Assembly: GCA_001051155.2 (NCBI GenBank)
Contig: JYIP02000002.1
Coordinates: 5,499,315-5,563,314, forward strand
DNA from: Chrysoporthe austroafricana
Lineage: Eukaryota; Ascomycota; Sordariomycetes; Diaporthales; Cryphonectriaceae
Reading direction: 5' to 3'
DNA: 64,000 nucleotides
Part shown: piece by piece, positions 34,476-44,565 of the stretch
Layout: each line of letters begins with the position of its first letter
Position numbering within the stretch: the stretch's first letter is position 1
The notes under the pieces: generated by a model
What the model was told of the DNA's origin: nothing
Databases searched by the model: none
What the model saw: only the letters and a program-made list of their open reading frames with translations
Position numbers and translations under genes: made by a program

Positions 34476-36311
34476 ATGACCAACGAGAATCTTGACCAGC
34501 AGAGCAAGTCGTCGAGCTCAGATACAGCTTCGCTGGAGCGCCAGCAGGGTGGATCGACTGTGGCGTATCCCCCGACAAACCTGGCTAGGGAACAAGCCAC
34601 CGCCAAAACTCAACAGCCTGGCGATCCCATACGAGCAGACGAGGAACCGCCAAGTGAACAGCCCATCACATCCCCCAGTCCCGATGGCGACCCATCTCAG
34701 GCTGTTGGGGCTCCCTACTCCTCCTACTCGCTGTGGGAAAAGCGTCTCATCATCCTAGGAGCCGCCCTGAGCGCCTTCTTCTCCCCCTTGACGGCCCAGA
34801 TCTACTTTCCAGCCCTGAACGTCCTCGCAGATGCCTTCCACGTCAGTACGGCTAAGATCAACCTAACCGTCACTACGTATATGATCTTCCAGGGCGTCAC
34901 TCCCATGTTCATTGGGGGTTTCGCCGACACGGGGGGTCGGAGGCCGGCCTACGTCATTTGCTTCGTGGTGTACGTTGCCGCCAATATTGGTGTCGCCCTG
35001 TGCCAGGACTATGCGCAATTGATGGTTCTTCGCTGTCTGCAGTCAGCCGGCTCGGCCAGCACTGTCGCTCTGTGCCAGGCCGTCATCGCCGACACCATTA
35101 CCTCCGCGGAAAGGGGCCAGTACATCGGTATCACTGTCGTCCCCATCGTGCTGGCGCCTTCATTAGGCCCAGTTCTCGGTGGGATTTTGTCGCAGTACCT
35201 GGGCTGGAGATCCATCTTCTGGTTCCTCACCATTCTGGCAGCTGTAACACTCATCCTGATGCTATTCTTCTTCCCCGAAACATGCCGGAAGATTGTCGGC
35301 GACGGCAGTGTGAGGCCCCATCCTGTGTACAGGACTATCTGGCAGGTCATCAAGGACAGTCATCGCAGGCGCAAGGCTGCGAAGACCAACGACCTTGATC
35401 AGCTCCATCGCATCAACACAGCCACTTCAAGCAAATCGCGCCCCAAGTTAACGATCAGCGTCGGTAATCCTTTCGACTCGGTCAAACTCCTCTTTGAGCC
35501 GGTGCTCGGCCTGCTCCTGCTCTACAGCTCCGTAGTCTTTGCAGGATTCTATGCGATCGCGACTGCTATGTCCGAACAGATGAAGGAGCTGTACGGCCTT
35601 GGAGAGATCGAGATCGGCCTCATGTACCTACCCATGGCTGGTGGATCTATTGTAGCGGCTTTCATCGTCGGTCCTACCATCAACTGGAACTATCGGCGGC
35701 ATGCTAAGCGACTCGGGATGACCCTAACAAGGGGTCGTCAGGATGACCTTTCCAATTTCCCCATAGAGAGGGCGCGCATCGAGGTGGGTCTCCCGCTGCT
35801 AGCCCTCGCGACATGTGTCCTGTTCGCATGGGGTTGGGCGCTACAGTACAAAGCAAGCATCGCAGTACCTGCCGTCCTGCTGTTCCTAATGGGCGTCGGG
35901 ATGATCGGATTCAACAATACCTCCAACGTTCTCATCGTGGACATGTATCCGGGAAAGGCAGGCGCAGCAACGGCTGCGAACAATCTGACCAGATGTCTCA
36001 TTGGTGCGGCGGCGACGGCGGTGATCATACCAATGATTGATGGTATCGGGGCGGGGTGGGCGTTCACGATCTTCGGGTTCTTGTATCTACTGGGTGCTCC
36101 TGTCTTGCTACTCATCATGAAAAATGGTGTCAGGTGGAGGCGGAGGCTAAGGGAGAAACAAGCCCAGAAGGGGGCTCGTAGCAAGGAGAAGACGCCGTCG
36201 AACGACACCTACGATGGTCCTAAGCAAGACATAGTTTCGGAGAAACTCCCTTCCGGTCGACCTACTGTGGCCAAAGGCGCCCCGAGCACAAGCGCAGGAG
36301 CCACTACTTAG
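34476..36311 (+). CDS. MFS drug:H+ antiporter, DHA1 family, QDR type
   Basis: Exports small molecules across the plasma membrane in exchange for protons (family knowledge). The ATG at 34,476 (ATATCATGACC) gives 611 residues. An in-frame ATG at 34,194 would add 94 residues without transporter features and is less likely. A hydrophilic, Ser/Pro-rich N-terminus (about 1-85) is followed by about 12 hydrophobic segments. Motif A is GGFADTGGRRP (147-157) and motif C is APSLGPVLGG (227-236). After TM6 comes PETCRKIVGDGSVRP (267-281), the 'PET-R-hydrophobic-VG-GS' signature of fungal QDR transporters such as yeast Qdr/Aqr/Dtr proteins. The central loop (about 285-345) is basic. No intron is evident. 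It is the most complete gene in the island. Neighbouring hydrolases and the GFA protein suggest an export/detoxification context, but the substrate is not predictable. Confidence 0.92.
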   Translation: MTNENLDQQSKSSSSDTASLERQQGGSTVAYPPTNLAREQATAKTQQPGDPIRADEEPPSEQPITSPSPDGDPSQAVGAPYSSYSLWEKRLIILGAALSAFFSPLTAQIYFPALNVLADAFHVSTAKINLTVTTYMIFQGVTPMFIGGFADTGGRRPAYVICFVVYVAANIGVALCQDYAQLMVLRCLQSAGSASTVALCQAVIADTITSAERGQYIGITVVPIVLAPSLGPVLGGILSQYLGWRSIFWFLTILAAVTLILMLFFFPETCRKIVGDGSVRPHPVYRTIWQVIKDSHRRRKAAKTNDLDQLHRINTATSSKSRPKLTISVGNPFDSVKLLFEPVLGLLLLYSSVVFAGFYAIATAMSEQMKELYGLGEIEIGLMYLPMAGGSIVAAFIVGPTINWNYRRHAKRLGMTLTRGRQDDLSNFPIERARIEVGLPLLALATCVLFAWGWALQYKASIAVPAVLLFLMGVGMIGFNNTSNVLIVDMYPGKAGAATAANNLTRCLIGAAATAVIIPMIDGIGAGWAFTIFGFLYLLGAPVLLLIMKNGVRWRRRLREKQAQKGARSKEKTPSNDTYDGPKQDIVSEKLPSGRPTVAKGAPSTSAGATT

Positions 36312-36880
36312 ATACCTTATTACAGTGAAGACGTCTGACACGAGCGAGGGGTGGTCTGGGCGCGACAAAGGCCCCAAGTAGTCCACAACTTGGTGAACAA
36401 CACGGAAGTCGGATGCTTGCGAAACATTCTGTTATCGTCTTACTGCGTACTAGACTCATGTAACTGTTTCGATATCGTAGTTGCCCAGACCATGGGCAAT
36501 TGCTTTCTCCAGATGACGCAATAGGAGCCACATAATCATACTAGCCAACACAGCAACAGGAATCCCCGTCAAAAGGGGATTACTTCTTTTGCTAGATGCT
36601 ACTAATGATCTGATTCTCTGATATTTCTATATAGCCCATGACATCGTAGATATGTAAGGAACCAACATTCAAGATGATACAGCTTGGTCAATTTTAGCGG
36701 AGATGTGCTCTAAATGTACAAGGGATCAGTCCCTCCCCACCCAAACAAAAGAGAAAGGTTTCTTTTTTTAAAAAATAAAAAAAAAAAAAAAGAAAGAAAA
36801 GGAGAGAAAAAGAGAAAGAAACTACCGCCTGCCCCACAGTCATCCCTCGCTGTGGACTGCTTTGCGTCGAGGTCAATGTC
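36312..36880. other. Convergent intergenic region with purine tract
   Basis: It lies between the 3' ends of the MFS gene and the hydrolase gene. It holds an A-rich, then GA-rich purine tract at 36,770-36,822 and no gene. Short frames here lack any motif. Confidence 0.6.
36770..36822. repeat. Poly-A / polypurine low-complexity tract
   Basis: A run of A residues with one T is followed by a G/A-only stretch (AGAAAGAAAAGGAGAGAAAA). It is probably slippage-prone and may contain assembly error. Confidence 0.8.
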
Positions 36881-37910
36881 TCAATATGGAAGCTCGACGC
36901 TCTTATCCCACGTCTTACCCAGTAACCAGGCCATTCCATCCAACGACTTTGTTCGAATCTCGTCAGTATGCGTATCGGGATGAGGAATCGTGGACCAGCC
37001 TGCATGATCAATGTTCTGAAGAATATCGACTCGCGTCTCAGCAACGCCCTTATCCTCTAAAGCCTTAGCGTATACAGGTGCATCGTCCCGGAGAAAATCC
37101 CGCTGTCCAGCCTGGAAGTACACTTTTGGTGCGTGATGCCCTGAAATCTTGGCGAGGTCAAGATTCAAAGGCGAGAACCACGGCGAGTGAAAATCGGCCT
37201 TGAGTCTTGACTCAGTCACCTTCCAAGATGCAGCAGAAATGAAGGGAGCATTGGCGTGCTCTACACGAGACGTCCACATGGGCGCGTATTCGGCGGGCAC
37301 AATGGTCTCGTGAACCAGGCAGGGGACTGAAAGAAAAACGCCGGTGATAGGATTCTCGATGGAGCCACGGCCTTCAACGAGCTTCGATGACTTGTCTGCT
37401 GTGGCTGCCGCGTGAATGCTAGCGACGACGGCCGAGAGATTAGCGCCGGCACTGATACCCGTCAAGACAATGCCCTGGCTGGGATCGAATTTGATATTTG
37501 TATCCTTGAGGGGCCGTGGTTGAGATTGTCAGGGTGTGAGAGCCAGGCGACAATGTCCCAGGCGCTCTGCATCGGTGCTGGGAAGGGTTCCTCCGGGGCA
37601 TACTTGTAGCTAGGACACACAACGATGGCACCGAGAAGGCTGGCATAGCCTCGTGCAGGGCTGAGCACGAATTCAGGGCCCCCAATAACCCATCCACCAC
37701 CGTGGAAGAGGACGATCAGGGCCGCTTTTCAGCCGTAGTGCTAGCCGGCCAGACAATTATGGTCCTAGAGGTTGTTCCGTCTAGTAGGGACACTTCAATT
37801 GAATCCTCCTTCAAATGGTGAGGGCAAGGTCCTAAGATTTTGAGACCGTCCTCGGTCCATTTCTGCATGTGCTGGCGTGACTCCACAACCGATGAATCAG
37901 CTTCTGTCAT
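36881..37910 (-). pseudogene. Alpha/beta-hydrolase fold-3 (HSL-like), two frameshifts
   Basis: The ATG at 37,910 (MTEADSSVVESRQHMQKW) starts the first frame, which ends at about 37,727 (RTIIVWPASTTAEKRP). The second frame (about 37,729-37,515) has the oxyanion motif HGGGW and then SYKYAPEEPFPAPMQSAWD. The third frame (about 37,513-36,881) has the nucleophile elbow LTGISAGANLS, the acid region AGQRDFLRDDAPVYAKAL and the catalytic His in NIDHAGW. All three parts of the Ser-Asp-His triad are present and the domain is otherwise full length, about 340 residues. Both breaks fit loss of one base in a short run (A4 near 37,733; C4 near 37,514), or a 4-bp loss at the first. So it is either a young pseudogene or the product of sequencing error. 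No intron with good sites explains them. Confidence 0.75.
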
Positions 37911-39307
37911 ATTGTATCGGTGGCTGCAGGGTCTATTGGGGTGAAGTAATTGAAGAAGAATGGTCCGCGGCTGTGCGCTTCGAATCTCCAAAGTATGGAT
38001 TGTTCGCTAGGCTTTGCTGGAAAGTACCGTGATCACTCTATTGTATTTATATCCATTGTATTTATTATCCTCAGCCACGGAAATAAGTCGCATCTTGACA
38101 GAAGAAACTTGATCCCTGCCACGAGAGACCCATAAATTCACACCGAGTGACTCATTATGCTCGGGTAGGAGTCGGTATCCCAGATATCCTTCACAATCCT
38201 TCACAATCCTGCCGCCGGGAGCGGCTTAGTTTTACGCCCTTCGCCGCGGTGCAGCCGTACATTGACAAGGCGCAAGACTGTCACTGCCGGAGCAGCAAGA
38301 TCGAAAGATAATCAATCAATACAGTTGACAAATTTTCAGACTGAGATTGGTGAAGACAAAGCAAGATGAGGCCCTTAGCTAGCGGTCCAGTCGATCCGAG
38401 GGCTGGTCCGAACGAAGATGGATCTCGGAATTGGAACCGTTCGAGCCTGACACTTCGCCCTTGTCTGCAATCTGGCTCTGTGTGAGGCTCGGGGTCCGGG
38501 ATTGGCGCATCCTAACGAAACTGAACGCAGTACATATTACTACTACCTACCTAGGCAGGTAACGCTCAAGCATTTGACACCTCAGCGCAGGATATTGGAG
38601 ACGTAAATCTCGCCTCACTGCTCTCGGCCATTTAGGCCAGAAGCAATGACTGGCAACTTGCTGTAACTTAGTTAATACATTGTGAGTACTGCGGAATTTG
38701 TAGCCGTTGTGACTTCTTTACACATTGGACCGGGAAAGGATAATGCAGTCTTAGCACAGAGTTCCTTGATCAACGCCTGGTGTATATTCAAAAACCTAAG
38801 AATGTGGGCAACAAGGAAGGAAAACGAGCCGCACACATTTAGCATATATCAGAATATCCCTGAAGCCCGTCTATGATGAGATTACCGGGTCCTAATCAAT
38901 CTAGTACTCGGTGATGAGAATGGAAATAGGATAGCGATATGGTCCATCAAGGCACATCGGTTTGGCAGTACCTATGAAGAAGTATAAGAGCCAAACTAGT
39001 GCACGCATTAGCGATTTCGCTTTTGCACGTTTTCCCCCAGTGCCCTATATTACCCAGTGCGCCATAATACTATCGATCTCAATAGCATAGTTAATACCCA
39101 TGGGTAGTTCTTCAAGCAGAAGTATACTTCTCTGCCATTTCCAAGTTGATAGTCGTGGTGCAGAGGCACGCGCAAATCCGCGAGTTCCTCAAGCCAGTCC
39201 TCCATATGCACGCGAGACTCCACTTCGACCTCTTGGCGGGGTCATGTTGATCCCCGCCCGAGCTCTTCTCTACAGCCTACTCCGTTATATACGCCCATGA
39301 TCTCGCG
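37911..39307. other. Long intergenic region, divergent promoters
   Basis: This is the upstream region for the hydrolase (minus) and the SGNH hydrolase (plus). It contains a doubled CCTTCACAAT (about 38,187-38,206) and a CTACCTACCTAGGCAGGTAA palindrome-like block (about 38,544-38,563). Several short frames (for example 38,682-38,876) lack domains. No RNA gene is recognised. Confidence 0.5.
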
Positions 39308-40113
39308 ATGCCTTCGAAGAAACTCCGAATCCTCTGTCTCGGCGCATCTCTGGTGGCTGGGTACTCCTCTATGGGGGCAGTTATGCATCCGTTCTCGCAT
39401 AGTCTTGCCAAGATGCTGGGTGCTATCATGCCAGAAATCGATATTGAGGTCGTTGTCGACGGTCTTCCTGGAGACCGAGTGACTACGGGCAAGTTTGCCG
39501 ATCGCATGCAAAATCATTGTAAGTACGCTGGCTTAAAACGCGGTCGCTAAGCCACTTTAACAGGGACTCGACTAACGTATTCCAATAGTTGCAGATGGTA
39601 ATGAGAAATTCGATTGGACGGTTGTCTTGGGCGGGACCAAGTAACGTCCTTGATATCTTCACGTCTTTTTGAACTGTGGCTGATACCAAGCAGTGATCTC
39701 GCATTGTTCACGAAAGTTGACGAAATTATGAAGAAGTTCAAAGATATTTGGGAAATCCCTCTAAAACACGGCAGTGGGGTTCTTGCACTCACGGTGCCTG
39801 GGGCAACCATCGACGGAAATAATTCTCGACTGGTTGAGCTGCGAAACGCACTGAACCAGAGGATCAAAGGTCATACTGCGGACTGCTTGTAGGTACTTAG
39901 GTATCTAGGATATAATTCAGACCCTGAGATGCTGATAAGAATACTAGTCATGTGTTCGACCTGCACGATACCCTGCCTTGCGATACGGCTCATATCAAGT
40001 ATTGGGATGATGCCATCCATTTCACTCCCGATGGATATGATTTCATTGGTGAAAAGATTGGGATCGCGTTGATGGGAATTATTGTGGCAGAGAAGACTAA
40101 AGGACGTGCGTAA
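39308..40113 (+). CDS. SGNH/GDSL-type hydrolase, four exons
   Basis: Spliced model: exons 39,308-39,518, 39,589-39,640, 39,694-39,888 and 39,948-40,113, giving 207 residues. Introns are 70, 53 and 59 bp with GTAAGT, GTAACG and GTAGGT donors, AG acceptors, and branch sites CTAAC or CTGAT. Catalytic blocks are in order: LCLGASLVAG (Ser14), DGLPGD (Gly55), VVLGGTND (Asn88) and DDAIHFTPDGY (Asp174, His177). These are the four SGNH signatures in the right spacing. There is no signal peptide, so it is probably an intracellular esterase/acylhydrolase of the fungal GDSL-like group. The substrate is unknown. All splice junctions keep phase, which supports an intact gene. Confidence 0.85.
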
Positions 40114-40477
40114 ATCCATGTTTCGAATGCATCATTTCGGACAATTGGTATGCATACATCGAATATCCTGATATGAAAACCTTGGCAGCTAACACTAGGC
40201 TTAGGCAAGTCTTAAAGTCTCTATAGACCCTGTCTCTAAGCCCCTGTCTCTAGTACTTTCCGTTCAAAACTCTCCGGATATATATAGAGGAAATGTAAAC
40301 AATGGCTTTGACTTTTCTAAAATCATCATTTCGTCCAGCATCTTTAACTTTCGAAGCCTCTTTCTAGATCAGTTCTAGCTTGCAAACTGTTGCAAGGCAG
40401 CCCGAGTTACACCCAGCCACCCGCATGAATCACATCAAACTCTCGTTCAAACACGCGTGGAATGGCATCCAAACTAA
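40114..40477. other. Intergenic, nothing recognised
   Basis: It lies between the SGNH hydrolase stop and the GH16 remnant. It includes repeated CCTGTCTCTA words (about 40,229-40,252) but no gene. Confidence 0.5.
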
Positions 40478-40976
40478 TTAATAGCGCTTGGATTGACTCC
40501 GGCCAAAATAGTAACGCTTCAAGTTTGAAAGGTCAGCGGCCGCAGCATCACATTGCTGCCACATGGAAACCTTCTTAACAACCATTTCACTATGACCCTT
40601 CTTCCCCCAGGTCGATCCCCACTGATTCCTGGCATCCCAGAAGTCCTTCTTCGATGTGGTCGATGCGTCTACCCAAGGCTTGCCCTGTACGCTGTCCGCA
40701 AACCAACCGGAAGTACTTCCGACGCCCACAGACAGGATCAAATAGAAAGGGCGGTCGAATGGAGTGGCATAACCTGTTCCTGCCCTCTCCCATGGATCCA
40801 TAATTTTAGATCCATTCTCATATGCCGCACAGTAACTACTAAGTTTGAAGAAGTTATGCTTGAAATTGACGTAGGTGACCTGAGCCAAGCGACTGTCGAC
40901 CTACGTGAAGATGTAGTCTGGAGTTTACTCTAGGTTGAATGTGTGGAACTTATTGTTATATGTTGAGTGTAATGCG
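40478..40976 (-). pseudogene. C-terminal remnant of a GH16 beta-1,3-glucanase-like protein
   Basis: The open part (40,888-40,478) reads RLAQVTYVNFKHNFF, GSKIMDPWERAGTGYATPFD, RPFYLILSVGVGSTSGWFAD, GKPWVDASTTSKKDFWDARN and SEMVVKKVSMWQQ. This is typical of the C-terminal half of GH16 proteins related to beta-1,3-glucan-binding/laminarinase enzymes. Upstream in the same frame are NKFHTFNLE, a TAA, TPDYIFT, a TAG, then VDSRLAQV, so two nonsense codons interrupt the part before the open frame. The N-terminal half with the catalytic E-x-D-x-x-E is missing. It is a decayed fragment and not expected to be active. Confidence 0.75.
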
Positions 40977-41009
40977 TTTTGTGTATTTGTAGTGAGTTGC
41001 TAGCGATCG

Positions 41010-41386
41010 GTGGTAGAATCTGGGCCCCAGTGCAAATACCACTACTACATGAACAGTTGGCGCGTCTGGGTCACTTTATTCTTCGGCGCTCGCAACCTCG
41101 CCCTCGCCATCGTCCGCTACCGTGGCGAAAATAACAGTCTCGTCTACCAAATTTGGACATGTTTCTGCTGGGTCCCGCTTCTCTTCAACTTCCTCGGCGG
41201 CATCTCCATGCACGTGTGCCAAGCCATTCTGTCTCACATGTTTTCATTGATATGACCTGTGGCGCCACCGCCAAAGATGTCGCTAATACCTCCTTCTTTA
41301 TCGAGATGGCTATAATCGCCCGCCGCTTTAAATTAATCTTTGCCTTTTGCATATGGCTGCGAAGAAATGGGCTTCCCAGAGTGTAG
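41010..41386 (+). pseudogene. C-terminal membrane remnant, possibly a GT2-type glycosyltransferase
   Basis: Frame one (to 41,253) reads YYMNSWRVWVTLFFGARNLA, then LVYQIWTCFCWVPLLFNFLG and GISMHVCQAILSHMF, two to three hydrophobic segments. After a one-base shift near 41,250, the next frame reads FIDMTCGATAKDVANTSFFI and EMAIIARRFKLIFAFCIW. The 'DMTWGATAKEV--T-FF-E-P-I---FK' style is what I recall from the C-terminal part of fungal family-2 membrane glycosyltransferases. Here W is C. The N-terminal catalytic part is absent. It lies back to back with the GH16 remnant. The family call is tentative. Confidence 0.4.
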
Positions 41387-41878
41387 GCACATCCTCCCTG
41401 GACTTTCCGGGAATTCTGTATATGCGTGTCAGCGATTTATCACTTTTCATAATTCGTTTTCTAATTCTGTAAGGATCGATATAAACAAAAGTAAATAGAA
41501 AGATGAAAACTGGAAACTCTACTAAGTGAACTTCATTAAAGCCGGAGTTAGCAATATCGGAAAGAGGATATGGCTAAAAATAATGCAGGCGAGCGGGAAA
41601 ATAACAATGAGTTGACTGATCCTCCAGAGATAGGGAAAGGTGTTAGACGCCGCAAATGACCAAAGCCTTGATAGCAATGCCGTATTTGACTGGGAAAATC
41701 AACGAGACTAGTTAGAATAGAACGCGAGCTGTATCAGTGCTCGTGAGGTCCGTGGTGGATGGGGGCCGTTGGGGTTAGGGTCCCAACCGCCACAACCCTG
41801 TGATCACGGTCCAGTTCCAAGCTGGCCGTATGAAGCTTTCCAACCCACATACAACTAAAAGCGCGAGCGGCTTCGACA
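41387..41878. other. Upstream region of the thioesterase gene
   Basis: No gene is seen. AT-rich stretch at 41,455-41,530 and CCACAACCCTGTGATCACGG near 41,790. A promoter presumably lies here. Confidence 0.45.
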
Positions 41879-42442
41879 ATGAGCCCCATCCTCCCGGAAG
41901 ACGAGGTCCATCATTTCAAGTCAATACCATGGTGTGCTAGGCACCTCGAAGCTCCCGGTCTCATCGTCACACCCGTGTTCAGCAGGGTTCCCGGACCCCG
42001 CTTCCATGACACGCTGCTGTCCGAGACGCTGAGGACGCAAGACACGATAACAGCCTTCGCCTGCTTCTATCCTCGGCCCAAAAGCGAACGTGACGTCATT
42101 CCGGAGATCAAAGCCTTCGTGACTCTCGGCAGCATGGTCAGCGGATATCCCGGGGTATCACATGGCGGCGTTATCGCGACTCTCCTCGATGAGACGTTGA
42201 GTCTCATCGCGCCAGGTAGTCGATGGCGGGCGTACAAAGAAGGTGCACCGGCTGTCATGACGGCATATCTGAACACAAGCTTTCTCCGACGACTGAAGAT
42301 ACCCGGGACATATTTGATATCGGTTTGGCTAAAGAAGGCCGAAGGAAGGAAATTGTTTGTGGAGGGAGTTATGGAGGATGAGAACGGTGAGAAGCTGGCT
42401 CAGGCCGATGCACTCTTCGTGGAACTTCAAGAAAAGCTATGA
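41879..42442 (+). CDS. Hotdog-fold thioesterase superfamily protein (4HBT-like)
   Basis: This is an intronless frame of 187 residues, starting ATG in GACAATGAGC. The central motif GYPGVSHGGVIATLLDE (89-105) is the hotdog signature: His-Gly-Gly followed by the helix carrying the catalytic acidic residues (Asp104/Glu105). It is followed by TAYLNTSFLRRL, GTYLISVWLKKAEGRKLFVE, GVMEDENGEKLAQADALFVE, the usual strand order. The family hydrolyses acyl-CoA or similar thioesters; THEM4-like fungal proteins are closest in style. No targeting signal is obvious. The stop is followed 195 bp later by the convergent end of the oxidoreductase gene. The gene looks intact. Confidence 0.9.
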   Translation: MSPILPEDEVHHFKSIPWCARHLEAPGLIVTPVFSRVPGPRFHDTLLSETLRTQDTITAFACFYPRPKSERDVIPEIKAFVTLGSMVSGYPGVSHGGVIATLLDETLSLIAPGSRWRAYKEGAPAVMTAYLNTSFLRRLKIPGTYLISVWLKKAEGRKLFVEGVMEDENGEKLAQADALFVELQEKL

Positions 42443-42636
42443 GGTCATTGCAAGATGGCATGTGTAGCTTTGCGTACTGAAATTCCAGGACCATATAAAA
42501 TAAGTAATATTTGACACGGGGAAGAATAGATTGCCAGGCATGACCAGCCTCCGTACCAACGTGCAACCACCACCAGGCTGCTAGTCACTTCTCGAAGAGA
42601 CTACGTTCAAGTTTCTCTTCTGATTCAGCTTCGCCC

Positions 42637-43464
42637 CTAATTCAGCCCAGCCAGCCGACGAAACCCCACATTTTCAATGATGCTGAACTCTCCCAGATTC
42701 TCAATGCCTGGGCCTTCCAATCGACCCTCCCACTTGCCCATGGCCATTTCCGTTACGAACTGGCCTAGGCGCTGAGTCGGACTCCAGTAAGACCTCGCCA
42801 GGTACCGGATGGGTGGCCCAAGGATGGGTGTGAGGACGTTTTTATACGCTTCTTGGGTCGGAATGTAGGGCTTTATGGCATCGTGAGTTGCGAAGTCGAT
42901 GAAGCAGGGGCGGATCGAGGTAGCCTGCAGCGTCTTATTTTTGTTACACATCTCTGCAAGGAGGACCTCCGTCTCACCCTTGACACGCGCGAAGATCTGA
43001 GTAAAGCGGCCTGGATTGAGAGTCGCGCCGTGGCCTGACACGTAGACGAAATTGAAAGGCTTCGTCTCGGTCCCAAGACCCTCGAAAGCCTCGGCTGCGC
43101 GCAGTGTGAAATCCTTGGTGATCCTGACGTAGTCTCTGCCAGAGACGCGGTCAGTGGAAATAGAAGACCGTGTGATCACGTGTCTGCTGAGGTCGTCAAC
43201 TCACTCTTTGCTGACTTGAGTCTGGGAGATGCCCAAGGCCCATACGCAGCCCGTGGCCCCTTTCAGTTGGTCGAGAAGGCCTGCATCATATCGCTCGAAG
43301 TCTTTATGGAGTATGACATTTATCCGGGGATCCTTCAAGTCTTCAGCCATCTTCACCGGTCTCCTGCTGATGATGGAGATCTTGGTGACATCCTTCATCC
43401 GGACCATCGCGTCCAGGACAGCTGAGCCGCACAGGCCTGTCGCTCCAGTTAGGATGAGATGCAT
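42637..43464 (-). CDS. HTATIP2-like NAD(P)-binding oxidoreductase, two exons
   Basis: Exons 43,464-43,205 and 43,135-42,637 join to 252 residues. The 69-bp intron has donor GTGAGT, branch-like CACTGAC and acceptor GGCAG. The junction restores WALGISQTQVSKE/DYVRITKDFT, which is the conserved family order. The N-terminal Rossmann motif LTGATGLCGSAVL (5-17) binds NAD(P). NFVYVSGHGAT (central strand with Ser) and RPCFIDF follow. The family is atypical short-chain dehydrogenases related to human HTATIP2/TIP30 and common in fungi as uncharacterised proteins. The substrate is unknown. Without the intron the frame would appear as two ORFs. The gene looks intact. Confidence 0.87.
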
Positions 43465-44029
43465 CTCGCACGGGAAAGGGGGATCTGTTGCGGTGGAATG
43501 GAGACTATTTCAGTACCCGGTTAATAGAAAGTAGGACTGAGAATAGTCTGAAGATGTTCGTGAAGAGGTTGATATATAGAACTCGATCCTCGAGGTGCTA
43601 CCGTCAGCCCGACTGCGCCGCGTGCGGCCGCATTACCGCGCTCGGCCGCTAGCGTTGTTATCACATCAGCCAAATAATTAGTTGTCCCGCACCCGTCCCG
43701 TGCAGTAGGACGAAGGCTCACATTTTTGTACGTTCTTCTCGATACATATACAGCAAATGTTTACCATCGGGATGGGTGTGATACGCCTGAGCTCCCTCTA
43801 CCAGTCTTTTGACAGCTAACACTCCATGATTTTTTACTGCCTGTCATTTTGCAACACTCGGCTTGAAAGCCACCGGCAACGTCGAATACTGTGGAAAAGT
43901 GGAGCAACCAGCACCCTAACCCTGGCATTTCTGTGCTCTATATATTTATGGCTGAGCATTATACGGCTATTTTCACTCTTTTTTGTAGTAAACAGATTTC
44001 TATCTCAATACTTATTTATTCTTTCCTAT
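43465..44029. other. Border between gene island and right repeat block
   Basis: This is the upstream region of the oxidoreductase gene and then unique DNA up to the LTR of element G. It contains a GC-rich block (43,600-43,700) and an AT-rich end. No gene is recognised. CCCTAACCCTGG at 43,914-43,925 is isolated. Confidence 0.5.
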
Positions 44030-44476
44030 TGTTATGAACGCTGCAGCAATCCTAAGATTCACTGTAGAGTCAAAGGGGTTTATACTAGCAAGAGCGGTGC
44101 CAAGTATAGACCTTGAATAACGAAATACGTTTAACGGAATATCGCAATATTTATAAGCCTAGGCGGCTATTACTTGAATGTACTGTAAGGTCCAAATGGT
44201 ACTTAGATTTACGACTGAAAAGCTATGGAAATTTGTTTAATAGATAGTCCTTTCTTATATATCCGGCTTTTCAGTTTTGGCTTACTTGCTTACTAAGTAA
44301 GCCGATAAGCTTAGCTTACTGGATTATTAAGTAATCCGGTAAGCCGTATCTTATCTAGCTTTAACCCTTGATTATATAAGCAGATATAAACCCTTTTCGG
44401 GCAGGGCTATTAGCATAATAGCCCGATAGCTTCTTTCGTATATTATATATTCTAAATTATATATTAAGTTATAATA
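44030..44476 (-). repeat. Element G 3' LTR (447 bp)
   Basis: It starts TGTTATGAACGCTGCAG, a little-mutated end, and ends GTTATAATA. It contains TTTACGACTGAAAAGC, CTTATATATCCGGCTTTTCA, AAGTAAGCCGATAAGCTTAG repeats, TTTAACCCTTG and ATTATATAAGC. The polypurine tract follows. Confidence 0.88.
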
Positions 44477-44565
44477 TTATCCCTTTTTTATAAATTATTA
44501 TCCTTAATAATTTTTTATAAGGTTTTCTTGCTTTTCTATTTGTCGATCGCACTTTCCTAATCAGG

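Noticed and set aside
35738..36208. 156-residue minus-strand ORF
   Set aside because: It is a shadow of the MFS transporter's C-terminal half.
38682..38876. 64-residue plus-strand ORF
   Set aside because: It has no domain, no codon pattern and no neighbour support, and its start is not a convincing ATG context.
30402..44029. Secondary-metabolite gene cluster
   Set aside because: An exporter, thioesterase and oxidoreductase are present, but there is no polyketide, peptide or terpene synthase and no pathway regulator.
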